NCBI GenBank assembly: GCA_002699125.1
Contig: PABI01000035.1
Location: 1-40,746, forward strand
Length of the DNA stretch: 40,746 bases
Direction of reading: 5' to 3'
Origin: Anaerolineaceae bacterium
GTDB taxonomy: Bacteria > Chloroflexota > Anaerolineae > Promineifilales > Promineifilaceae
Part shown: one piece after another, positions 8,609 to 21,000 of the stretch
Layout: every line of letters starts with the position of its first letter
Numbering within the stretch: the stretch's first letter is position 1
Made by a program: the position numbers and the translations under genes
The notes under the pieces: generated by a model
The model's input: only the letters and a program-made list of their open reading frames with translations
Database searches by the model: none
Told to the model about the DNA's origin: nothing

Positions 8609-8627
8609 TGGGGACGCTTTGGGGACG
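8609..8627 (+). promoter_or_regulatory. Putative SARP operator: two TGGGGACG direct repeats, 11-bp period
   Basis: TGGGGACG occurs at 8609-8616 and again at 8620-8627, starts 11 bp apart (seven bases plus a four-base gap). Known SARP activators bind heptamer direct repeats spaced one helical turn (11 bp) apart, just upstream of a -10 box. A TATAGT lies about ten bases downstream on the plus strand. The repeats lie between the SARP gene and the divergent small gene, so they are a natural candidate for its binding site. The assignment is inferred from geometry and position. Confidence 0.5.
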
Positions 8628-8636
8628 GCCTTAATT

Positions 8637-8642
8637 TATAGT
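8637..8642 (+). promoter_or_regulatory. Candidate -10 box for the small gene / giant gene direction
   Basis: TATAGT matches the sigma-70 -10 hexamer at five of six positions, and the direct repeats occupy the place of the -35 box, as in SARP-activated promoters with poor -35 elements. The implied leader to the start at 8707 is about 58 nt. Confidence 0.4.
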
Positions 8643-8706
8643 GCTGCCGTCATCAGCTGTGTCCTGACCCGAGCATAGTGCAGCGAAACATCTAGGCAAA
8701 CAACTC

Positions 8707-8907
8707 ATGCCTGAGCAACAGCCCTTTCAACAATCTTATTTACTCCGTTTGTGGCGAGAAGATGCGCAATCCCCCTGGCGCGCCTCTTTACAAAACGTGG
8801 CTACAAACGAGCGCATTGGCTTTGCCGATTTACAGAGCTTGTTTCTCTTTGTGCAGACACAAACTGAAGCATCAAGCAAATCACAAAAAGATTCCCAAAA
8901 TGAGTAG
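8707..8907 (+). CDS. Small conserved-type protein (66 aa), function unknown
   Basis: MPEQQPFQQSYLLRLWREDA, then 'WRASLQNVATNERIGFADL' and 'LFLFVQTQTEA'. The pattern of an LRLWR strand, a WRASL strand, a 'T-x-E-R-x-G-F' turn and a 'LQSLFLFV' helix looks like a small alpha/beta protein of a type I associate with Chloroflexota genomes; I cannot name a family or function. It has no signal peptide. A weak AGG lies eleven bases before the ATG. It is the first gene after the putative SARP operator and precedes the giant surface-protein gene by 107 bp, so both may share a promoter. Its last codons and stop lie inside a long hairpin (8875-8925). Confidence 0.7.
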   Translation: MPEQQPFQQSYLLRLWREDAQSPWRASLQNVATNERIGFADLQSLFLFVQTQTEASSKSQKDSQNE

Positions 8908-8979
8908 AGCTTCTTGTGATTTGCTCAAGTAAAAGCGAGAAAAACGGTTTGTCTACCGCAAAAACTTTCCCGCTTTTAC
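8875..8979. other. Two consecutive long hairpins
   Basis: Hairpin 1: 8875-8890 pairs with 8910-8925 at 15 of 16 positions, with the small gene's stop codon in the loop. Hairpin 2: 8929-8942 pairs with 8966-8979 at 13 of 14 positions and contains an inner CGGT/ACCG stem (8945-8948 / 8955-8958). In each, the only mismatch is A opposite C on the plus strand, which becomes a G-U pair on the minus strand, so a minus-strand RNA would fold without any mismatch. Neither is followed by a T-run on the plus strand, so they are not simple terminators. They could separate expression of the small and giant genes or belong to an antisense RNA. Confidence 0.6.
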
Positions 8980-9014
8980 ACAGAAAAATATAGAAAGTAC
9001 AGGAGTTTCTACTA

Positions 9015-12000
9015 ATGAAGATGCGTGCCCCCCAAAATCCTCTGAATCGGAATAAAATCGTCACACTGCTGCTTTGTATCGTTATATTGGCCGGATTAAT
9101 TTTGAATCAATTTACGGCCGTTTCCCCCACCCACGCCCAAAACAACCAATCTGCTGAAACGGCCGTTCTCCCCGCCGATGCCATTCAACAAGCCTGGCAT
9201 CGCGCCCAGGAAGCCGGCGCATACCAGTTCAGCGCCGACGTGACCCATGCCACCATTCCCCTGGCGACGGTGACCAACGTCGGCCGTTCCGCCGACCGAA
9301 CCCGCTTCTACCTGGAGGGCGAAACCGACCTGAACAACGAGCAAATGCAAATGTTCCTCTGGTCCAACGGGGGCAACATCACCCAGCCCGGCGATGCGCT
9401 TGCCATTCGCATTGAAGATGGCCAGGCAATGGCCCAGCAAGGCAATGGCCAATGGCAGGAATTGGACAACTTCACCGGCTCCTTTGCTCCCGATGGGGAT
9501 TTTTTGGCCTATTTAGCCGCAGCCAAAGAGATCGCATTCACAGGCAACCAGTCCAGAGACATCCCGACCGCTGCCGGCATGGAAAATCGCACGTTTGCCG
9601 TGTACACATTTACCGTAGACGGTCCGGGATTTGCGGCTTATGCCCGCGACCGGGCGCAGGCGTCGTTAGCCGCCGAAGGCAAACTGCCCCAGGGGACACA
9701 GGTAGAGCTTTCACCTATTTACGCAGGCATGACCGGCACTGGCGAGCTTTGGCTCGATGAAACGGGCCTGCCTGTCCGGCAGATTTTGCATTTACAGTTC
9801 CCTGAACAAGATGAGGCCCGCACGGAAGCAGACATCGTTGTTGATTTTTCTGGTTTTGCCCAGAATACGGCCGTATCCTCACATGCCCCCATCGCCACCG
9901 CCCTGGTAGAAAAAGTTACCACGCCGCAAACGGCCGTTTCCGTCACCGCGCTCATCCTGGGCCTGGCCTTCTTTGTTTTCCTTATCCGCAGTGCTTCTTC
10001 GCGCCGGGCGTATGCTGCGATCACCATCGTCTTCATCACCTCCATGACGTTGACACCGCTGCTGCAGGGCCAGCAGGCGGCTGCTTTAGGCAGCGGTAGT
10101 TCCGCCGCTGCTGCCGAAGAAGTGGCCAACGATCCACCCTTAATTGAGACAAATGACCCGCCAATTAGCGGCGAAGCGCTTGCCCTCATCCAAAATGATG
10201 ACGGGCACGACGGTGACCAGGACGGTCTGACCGATGTGCAAGAAACTTTCCTTGGCACCAGCCCCATTTTGGCCGATACGGACCTGGACGGCAGCGCCGA
10301 TATTTTCTCCACTGCGGCCCTGAATTTGTTGCAGGTGAATCCCGACGGCGACGATGACGGCGACGGCCTGACCAACTATGAAGAGTCGCTGCTGGGCACC
10401 AGCTCCAGCACCGATGATCTGGACAAAGATGGCGTGGCCGATGGGGTGGATACCGATGGCGACACCATCAGCGATCCTTTGGAGCTGGATGGCTTTGTAT
10501 ACGCTGGCCAGACGTGGTATTTGGACCCCAACGAAACAGATACAAACCGGGATGGCCAGGCCGATACGTTTGAGTGCCCGGTGGCCAACGACCAGCTGGC
10601 CTGCGCGGATACCGACAACGACGGCGTGCCGGATGCGTTTGACGACGACAACGACGACGACGGCATCCCGGACCGGCTGGATATTTCCCCCAATGCCTTT
10701 CAGAGCGAGGTTTTTGCTGAGGAACGGCCGTTTGAATTAACCCTTGATGGCCTGACGACCGATAAAATACAGTACGTCGAATTCCAGCTCCGGCCGGAAG
10801 ACCCGGACCACCTCTGGTACGCCTTCAACGTTTTGGACTGGCCCCGCGACGAATTGGGCCAGATGCAGGAGTCAGATTCCCCTGAGGATTCGGTTACCTT
10901 CTACGATTTATGCGCCAACGGGCTGGACGCAGGCCAATCGCCGGCCGACAACTGCACCCCGCGTGAAGACAATGGCGATGTGAAGCTTGTTCCCATGCTG
11001 GAAATCCAGGTGCCGGCCGACAGCCAGACCTTGCCGCCAACCGCGCTGCTGCAAAACTATGGCATCAACGTGCAGCCGATTAACAACAACAACGATCTGG
11101 CCGCTTATGTGCCGCTCCAGCTCACCACCGATCCCGCCGGGGATCGACACGTCGCCTTCTACGGCAAGATGCTTTACCAACCAACCAGCGACAACTGGAA
11201 CGGCGCGCATAAAGTGCGCCTCGTCTGGGCCGTGCAGGCGCTGGTAGACAACGTTTGCGTGGAGGTGGACGCCGGCGAATGCATTGACACAGCCGATAAT
11301 CAGGTCCAGATCATTCACAGCTATTATGACGATTGGCAGTTGGCCGGAATGACCGTGCGTGAAGATCACGGCACGGACCTGGCGCTTATTTACGAAGACC
11401 CCGATGTAGATGAGGATTTACACAATGACGATGCTCTCTCTTTGCTGGCCAATGGTTTGGGGCACACCTTCCTGACCGGGCGCGATTGTGATCAACTGTT
11501 GACGGACGGCACCTGCCTTACAGATGGGGTACGCGACGTGACGGTAGGCGAAATCGAGAGCCGTTTTGATCATGCCAGTAACAGCGGCGTGAGTCTGACA
11601 CAGCGCTGGGGCATTTCCAACACCTTGAGCGTAGAAACGTTCAGCTACAGCCATATTGATGAGGCCCTCATTACTACAGCCATGACGGAAACAACCGCTC
11701 TTTTAGATAATGAATTTGCCGCGGCCGCATTGGCAGATCCCAGCATCGTTCCCAACATCATGGTCGCCCGTGAAGAACGATTCCGCGAGCTGAACCTGGA
11801 CCTGGTGGGGGATAGCCAAGAGGTTGCCTGGGACAACGGCCGTCTCAGCCTAAACTTCAGCGACGGCGAAAGCAACCCCGTCATGGTGATGGCGGCCCTG
11901 AGCCTGTCACCCTACCGCTATGATGGCGTCAACGGGACGTGGCAAAATCAGCCCATTGATGAATATCTTGACATTCTGCGCCAGCGGTATGAGAGCGAAG

Positions 12001-15000
12001 TAGACCCCCTCGGCGATGAAATTACCCAGGGTGGTGAGGTATTGGCCACGCTGCTCTTTTACATTAGTTTGAATCAAGGGTGGTTTAATGCGGTTGCCCA
12101 ATTGCCCGGCAGTGACGCTGAGCAACTTTTTGTCCCGGCTGAAATCCGCAGTGACTTTGAGCTTGAAGGCTTGTCCAAAACAGTCCTGACCGGTAGCCGT
12201 ACGGGCGCAGTCAGGGTGGTCAAAGAAGCTGTTTTATGGCGTATTGCCAGTAAAGCGGACTTTATTGATTATTTAGGGCATGTCAACAGAGAGATTGTGT
12301 TAAACAGTGACTTTAAGACTTTAAAAGGAATCGGAACTGACGACACGCTGCATATGCTGAAAGCCAAATTCGATAAGTTTAGAGCATATAAGTTAAGCAA
12401 AATGGTCGGCATTGTGGCCCTGGTAACAATTGGTATTAGTTTGGTAACGGCAGCGCTGCTTTGGGAACCAGGGCCAGGGGCAGGGGGTGCTGGTGCAGGC
12501 TTTAAGATAACTGGCGCTGTCCTGCTCGGATTGGCGACCTTTACGCTTTCGGTGATTTTGCCGGCAAAAAGGATCGTCAGCGTCTTCAACGATCTTAAAC
12601 AGGTGACCTCAACAAGTGCGGCGGCCAAAAGTGTGCTCAAAGCCAGGGGAACACTCATAGGAATGCCGGCCAAAGCGGCCGTAGTGGGTCTTGTATTAGA
12701 CGTAGGCATTACCTGGGGTGTCTTTATCTACCAGGTTGCTGCCAACAATCTCGATCCGGGCAGCGTGGCTTTTAACTCCCTGCTTGCCGCCAGTATTGCC
12801 GCAACCGTTGTCGCCGTCCTCTTTTTTCTGCTCAGCTTAACGGCCGTTGGTTTCATCCTGGTCTCACTGGTGGCGGCGATTGATTTATTCCTTTTCTTTT
12901 TATGCAAGGCTGGTGTTGATGGCGCTTGTTTTAGCATTTCCCAAGAAATTACAGAAGCGTTAGCCGGCGTTATCTATAACTTTGAAAGCACCATTGATCT
13001 GGACATTGAGGACAACGACGGCAACGCGCTGCTCATGCAGTGGGATGATCTAAGTCACCATCTAACAGACCCTTCTCGCGGATTTGAAGCCGGTAACGGC
13101 ATCGTTTATGATGCCACCATCTTCACCAATCTTTACCACAAAGCCCCCAGCGAATTGGGCGTTTTATCCACCAAATATTTTAGCGCCGATCGGCTGAGCC
13201 AGGCGACGTTTGAATACAACCTTGCCCTCTCCAGCGGCGATCCGGACGCTGTGACCCTGGGTGAAATGAGCGATGGCTGGTATACAGAACATTGGCGTAC
13301 GCAAACCTATATGGTCCAGGGTTTGCTGGCCGTCGTTCCCACAGAATTAGACCTGTACTTTGGCCGGAAACGGGATGACATTACCAGCCCAGCCTATACG
13401 CTGGAAGCCGGGGTGAATGAGCGCGTTCCGCTCTATTTCCAATCCAGCTTCATTGTGCCTGCTTATGAATGCTGGGTGGGCTTCTGCGACCATCAGAGCA
13501 TTGCTCATCAGGATTCAACCAATATTGGCAATGAAATGTTTTTTGACGTTTACCCGGAAACCATCGAAGCGTTCTATAACTTGCAGTGGGACGGCGTCTT
13601 TGAACATGCCGATTTGGACGGCAACGACCAATGGTATGCCCTGGATCATGATGGGGACGGTTTGCTCAACAAGTTCGCGGGCGGTAACGACCCCAATGAC
13701 AGCGTTTTTGACTGTGACGGCCTTTGTTGGGATATAGATGGCGACGGCCTGTCCGACGCTTTTGAATTGGAAATGCGTCAGGACGGCGTGGAATTTGACC
13801 CGGAGAACGCCAACAGCGACGGTGACGCATTGACGGACGCGGAAGAACTGTTCTGGAACAGTGATCCCACCAAAGCCGACAGCGACGGTGACGGCCTCCT
13901 GGACCACGAAGAGGTCAACGGCTGGCTGTTCAGCTACGGCAGCGGCAAAACCACCTGGGTCACCTCCGATCCGCTTGATCCAGACACGGATGGCGACGGC
14001 ATCGACGACGCTCTGGAAAAAGCGCTGCATGAAAGTGATCCCACCGCTTTCCCTTACCATCCCCGCGTCAACAACCCCAGCCCAGTGGCTTTGTACGCTG
14101 ATACGGCGGAGAAGATTTATACGTTTGCCCCTGGTGAAGAATTTACTTACACAACGGCCGTTCGCAACGAACTCGCCTTAGATTTGTACGCCGACGGCAG
14201 CCTGCAAACGCAAGCGCCCACCCTTTTTGGCGGCGCAACCACGGTTGAGCCATTCAACTTATATCGCGGTGAGGAGCTAAAAGTAGAAAACAGTTACCAG
14301 GTTCCCGCTGGCACCAGCAGTCAAATCGTCACTTTTGCCAACGAAGCCACGGCCGAATTGCAAGATTCAAACACCCAAACAGCGCCTGACGGCACGATCA
14401 TCACCAGCCGCAGCCTGGACATACAAATTGACAACGATGAACCCACAGCCACCATGACCACGCCCGCTTACGTCATTCCCGGTGGCGTGCGCATCATTGG
14501 CGGCGAGGCCACCGATCCCACCTCCCGCGTTGATTTTGTCGAGATTCGCGTGGACGGCGGTGCCTGGCAGGCAGCCAATGGTGCAGCCAGTTGGGCCTAC
14601 GCCTGGTCCGTGCCCGATGCGCCGGGATCGTACACCATTGAACTGCGCGCCACGGACATCGTGGGCAACGTGCAGTCAGCGCTGAGCCAATACACCATTT
14701 TTGTAGACGATACGCCGCCCACAGTGGACATCGCCACAGAATTCCAGGGCAATCCGTTCACCGCCGCCAGTCGCAACAGTGATGGGGTATGGACGGTGCC
14801 TTTGGCAGGAACGGCCGTAGACGCCGATGCCGGTGTACGCACAGTAGAAATCCGGCTGGAGCCGGGCCAGGGCGGCTGGCAGCCAGCAGACTACAACCCC
14901 ACAGACAGCACCTGGGCAATTGATTACGAACTAGGCAGCTTTGGCAGCGGCAACGTTGCCCTAACCGAAGCGACCGGGCAATACACGGTCCACATGCGGG

Positions 15001-18000
15001 CTTTCGATTGGGCTTTGGACAACGGCAACAGCGCCACCACAGACGCCACGATCCGCCTGGACACCACGCCACCGACCGTCACCCTGGATGAATTGCAGCC
15101 CAGCGACGTCATCTCCGGCACCGAATACACGATCGCCACGCAGCCGATCACGACCACACAGCCAATTGGCGGCACCGTCATTGATGATGGTCCGGTTGGC
15201 GCGGGCGTAGAAAACGTAGAGATTGCCTTCATGCCGATTGACACGGTGCAATCTTTGGCCGACCCGGCGCTGCTCTTGCTGCTCAACGAGCCGCCCCAGG
15301 CCACCAACTTTGTTGATCTGTCTGGACGGGGACTCACCGGCGTGTGCCCCATTGGGCAGTGCCCCGACAGCGATGCAGACGGCCGTTTCGGCACCGCTGC
15401 CTCGTTCAACAACAGCCAAAATCAATACATCGACTTCAACGGCGTCCCCCTGACCGGAAGCGAATACAGCGCCCTGTTCTGGTTCAACACCACCTGCATC
15501 GACTGCGGCCTCCTGGCCGCCGACGCGGGCGTGTTGGGCAGCCTGGGCAATGACCGCGATCTGCACCTGCAAGGCGGCAACGTCTGCGCGGCTACCACCA
15601 CCGGCAGCACCGCCATCTGCTCCGAGGGCGTTAACTACGCCGATGGGCAGTGGCACATGGTGGCCCAAACGCTGGACAATAGCAATCACCACCTTTACCT
15701 GGACGGCGAACTAGCCGCCTCTGGCGTCAGCAGCGGCTCGCCCGCCGTGACGCTTACGGGAGTGAATGTGGGCCATTCGCTGCTAGCCGGCACGCCGTTT
15801 TTTAACGGCCGTCTCGACGAAATCACCCTACTCAATGAAACCCTGGCACCAGAAACCGTGCGCGGCTTCTACCAATCGTGGACGACCGTCGTGCCGGTGA
15901 CGCCGGGCGAGGTGGCCACCACCTGGAGCAGCACCGTGCCCGCCGGTCTGGAAGGCCAATACCAGATCGACCTCACCGCCACCGACGCCGTGGGCAACCG
16001 CAACGATTTGCGCAGCACATGGAACCATTGGCGCGGCGAGATTGATACGGCCGCACCGCGTGTCTCCTTAAGCCGAACCTACATTGGTTCTGGCTCTACG
16101 GCCCAAACGCTTTATGAAGGCAGCGCCAGCGACGCAAATCTGACGGATTTGCGTTTTGCCGCGCCTTGCGCTTTGGAACCGGCCGATTACCAATACGGCA
16201 GCGACGGTCAGCTTGAGAGCCTCAACGTCACCTGCGCCGTCTCCGGCTGGCAAAAAGAGACCGTTTTCTTACGCGCCTGTGACGCCTATGCTCACTGCGC
16301 CGCCGCTTTCCCCAACCAACAGTTCCTGTACTGGACAGAAAATAATCGGCTCGAACGAGCCCCCCTGGCTGGTTCGCAAACCACCGAAGCCATGATTCAA
16401 ACCCTCGTCACAGACCAGGAACGCGCCCACGGCATCAGTTTGGACATCGAAAACGGCCGTATGTATTGGGCCGAGTTTGGCAGCGGCACAGACACCGGCC
16501 AAATCTGGCGGGCCAACCTGGATGGCAGCGATGCCGAACTGCTGGTTAGCGGCATTCCAACGCCGCCGGTGGACAATCGCATCTCGACACGGCCGCCGCA
16601 GCGGTTCGGGCTGGCATTGGACGTCAATGCCAACAAAATGTATTGGACCGAAACCGCCACTGGCTTGATTAAACAAGCCAACTTAGATGGTTCCGGCGTG
16701 ACCACACTCGTGGATATGTGGGCTATTGTTCCCAACAATACCAGCCTATCTTGGATTGTTCTGGACGCTGAAAATCAGCAACTTTACTGGATGCAAGGAC
16801 GGAATGGCTCCCTGTTTGCCTTTGAGATTTGGCAAGCTGACGCCAATGGCAACAACCCTCGCGCCATCTATACCGACGGCAGTTTCCTCGATGGGCTAGC
16901 CGTCGATAGTTCAGCGAGCAAATTGTACTGGACGGAAACATTAGAGAATGAAGATGGGGTCATCATGCAGGCCAACCTGGATGGCAGCAATCCCACGGCT
17001 TTGTATACTGGCCTATTCACGAAAGGCGAATCCAACTTTGGCGGCATCACCCTCGATCCGGTGGGTGATACGCTCTACTGGCGTTCCGGCACTGTAATAG
17101 ACGTCACGAATCCCGCCAATATTATCGCGACCCAGTCCCATCTGCGTCAGATAGACCAGGATGGCAACAATGGCAAACGTGTCTATCCGCTTACCTTACC
17201 CGATACGATCTGTGGCGCTGTTTGTCCATTTGTCATCGGTTCCATCGACGGTGGCGGCCAAAATGGGCTGGCCGTAGGCAATGTACCAGGTGGCTCGGTA
17301 GAAACAACCGATCTGACCGTAACGATGACCACAGACAACGATCTGGCCCTGGTGGGCGAGACGGTGACGTATGACCTGGTGGTGCGTAATCAAGGGCCGC
17401 TGGATGCTCTGGAGGCACAGCTCGACTTCATGATCCCTACAGGGATGGACGTGGCCAGCTTCCCTGGCTGTACCGTGAATGGTGTTACAGCCGTCTGCGA
17501 CCTGGGCACTATGTTGGAAGGGGATGAGATCAGCTTGCAGGTTGTCTTGAATGTGTTGAGCGGGGCCAACGGCCGTCTACAAAGCCAGGCCACCGTCAGC
17601 ACCGCCATTGGCGATCATGTGCCGGGCAACAACACGGCTTCGGCCATTGCTTTCTTCGCTCCACCAGCGCCAACGTTGCCCGCCGGCGGCCAAATCGAAC
17701 TGGTTACCGCCGACGCTTTTAACAACAGTGTGATAGAACAAATTGATTACCCCATTGGTCGCGACCCCGTTATTGCTTCTGGCGATGCAGGCAACGTGCG
17801 CGACCTGATCGTTAACCCGGCCACCGAGCTGCTTTACTGGACGGATGAGGGGAGTGGGAGTGGCAACGGCCGTATCTGGCAATCCAATCTGAACGGCCAA
17901 AACCAGGCCGTCCTGGTAGAAGGCCTGAACTTCCCCCACGGACTGGTGCTCGACGCCCTCAACGACACGCTGTACTGGTCAGAAAGCGACAAAATCAGCC

Positions 18001-21000
18001 GCATCGATCTCGCCACCAGCAATGTCGAGATCGTCATAGACGAATTAAGCAGCCGTGCCGAAGATTTAGCCTTAGACCCCTACCGCCAATATCTGTTCTG
18101 GGAATCGGCCAGCAACACCATCTTCCGCTATGACCTGGTGACCGAAGCCACGCCGATGGCCGTCTTAACCGGTCTCTCGGCTTTGGACAGCCTGGCGATT
18201 GATGTGTATGGGGGCAAGATCATCTGGGGCAAAAATAATTATTACGGCACCATCTACCGGGCCAACATGGACGGCTCACAAAGTGAGGTGTGGCTGGATG
18301 ACGTGCGCACGCCTACCGGCTTCTGGTTTGAACCGAGCACCAACGAACTCTATTGGTATGGCTTTGACGGTATGGGCATTGTGCCTGGCTACAAGCTGTA
18401 CCGTACGGCCGTTGGCTCCACCAGTAAACAATTGCTAGACGCAGGCTTCCAGTTTGCCCAGGCGGTGGCCGGTTGGGCAGATGTGCCGCAACAGACGCCG
18501 CCCACCATCACCAGCACGCCCATCCTGACGGCAACCACTGAGCAACCTTACACCTATCAGGCTCAGGCCAGCGGCAGCCAGCCGTTTAGCTGGACACTCA
18601 CCGGCGCCCCGGCAGGCATGAGCATCAACGCCAACAGCGGCCTCATCTCCTGGACGCCGGCGACCGTGGGCAGCTTCAACGTAATAGTGCAGGCCGGCAA
18701 CACCGCCGGCACAGACACGCAAAGCTACACGCTTGATGTTACGGACCCGGCTCCACCCACAATCACCTCCACGCCGGTAACGGGCGTCGAAGTGAACCAG
18801 CCGTACAGCTACCAGGCGCAGGCCAGCAGCATTGGCGCAGTCACCTGGTCCCTGAACGATTCACCGGCAGGCATGTCGATTGATCCGGTCAGCGGCCTCA
18901 TCACCTGGACGCCTGCGGTCACTGGCACTTTCAACGTAGAGCTGCAAGCGGCTAACCTGGGTGGGGCCACAACCCAAGCCTTCACCGCCAACGTATTTGA
19001 TTTTGCTTTCTTCAGCCAACTCTACTGGACCACGGCTGCTGCATCGACCGGTACCGTTATCCAACGGATTGATCCCACCCAAGGCGCTGTTGTCACCGTC
19101 CATAACACGTCCGATCCGGCAATCAGAAGCGTCGCTGTTGACACGCTTCGGCAAAGACTGTATTGGATAGAAGGACAGCCAAGCACATCTGGAGATGGCC
19201 AGCAATTCATCTATCATGCAGACGTGATAGGCAACGATGCAGAAATCTTATTACCAAATGTTGACGCGTTTGACCTTGAAGTGGATGTGGTCAACGGTTA
19301 TCTTTACTGGACGGATGATTTTAACGGCCGTATCCAACGGGCCAACATCGACGGCAGCAACGTCATTACCGTGGCCACAGGCCTAACCAAACCGACCAGT
19401 CTGGCCCTGGACGTAGGCCGCAACCGGCTGTTCTGGGTTTCCGGTCAGTGGTTTGAGACGTCGAATGCGCTCATGAGTGCGCGGCTGGACGGCTCTGAGG
19501 TGACCACATTGCTAACTGGTTTGAGCCGCACGTCTCACCTGGCGTTAGATGGTGAGTTGGGCCAAATCTATTGGCAAACAGAAGTTGCCGCCTCTTCTTC
19601 AACTACTGGTTTCTTTACGATTCATCAGGCAGATTATGATGCAACCGGCGCTTTAAGCAATGTCGCAGATGTTATTGTCGATGTACTTCCCGGCAACTCG
19701 TCCTCAACGACGATTGGCGGTATTGGATTGGACCTGGATGAAGACAATTTGTATTGGATTATCAGTGGCGGAACTGTCAATCAGCAGTTGTGGCAGGCAT
19801 CGCGTGATGGCGGCAGCAGCCCGATTTTGATCACCTCATCAGACACGAGCGAAACGGCTGATCTGACGGCCGTATACCCCTACTATGAAGATTACCCTGG
19901 CCCAGAAACGGCCGTCATCAGCCCCACCAACGGCAGCACAATCAGCACCTTTGATCCGGTCACGGTCAGCGGCGTCATCACCGCGCCGGTAACGGCCCAA
20001 GCGCTCACCGTGCGCCAGCTCATCGACAGCAGTTGGACCACCGTCTACAGCCAGACCTGGCAAATGGGCGAAGTGACTACGGTACCCTGGGAGTTTGAGT
20101 GGCTGACGCCTGCTGATGGAGAAACGGCCGTTGGCGATCACCAGTTCGAGATAGAAGTCGTCGATTGGGCCGACCGCACCACAACCCTGCCCTACACCCT
20201 GACCATCGAAGCGCCCCCGGTTGATCCGCCCGGCGATGTGATCCTGCCGCCAACCCTGGGCACCATCCATGCCGAGATCACAGCCCCGGCCAACGGCACC
20301 GTCTTCTCCACCGCCGATCCCGTTGACCTGACCGGCGGCGCAGTGGCGACCAGCTCGCTCAGTTCGCTGGAGCTGCGCGACTTGAGCAGCGGCGACCTGC
20401 TGTACAGCGATAGCTGGACCGAAGACGAGGTCTTCACCACAACCTTCACCACAACCTGGACCCCGCCAGCCCTGTCCGACTCATATCAGTTTGAACTGCT
20501 TGCTGTAGGCTGGGACGGCAGCGAAGAGATTATCACCCACACCCTGTCCATCGCCTTGCCGCCAGCTCCCAGTGACGAACCGCCCGGCTACGTCGGTCCG
20601 CTTTTGGACTCCGTCATCCTCACGCCGACGGACGGCACGCTGCTGACGACCCTGGACCCGGTGAACGTGGCTGGTGAGGCGTTTGCCCTTGATTCCCTGC
20701 AAAATCTGACAGTGGCGGTGAATGACACGGCCGTCTTCAACCGAAGCTGGAGCGACGGCGAAGCTGCCGAAGCGTCCTGGAACTTCAACTGGACACCCCC
20801 GGCCGACGGCAGCTACGCGCTGGTCTCTGAAGTAACCGATTGGGCCGGGCGGGTGCAAACCGACACGCAAACCATCCAGATCGAGGTGCGCCAGGTGCTG
20901 CCAGAAATCAGCATCGATCCGCTGGTGCTGACCACGACCCATCAGGTATCATCCCAGGCTGTGCTGCTGACCGGCATCACAAACGCCGGTGCGGGTAGCC

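Noticed and set aside
13515..14060. Long minus-strand open frames opposite the giant gene
   Set aside because: They lie inside a continuous plus-strand coding frame with clear domains and show low-complexity V/G/A-rich translations typical of antisense shadows.
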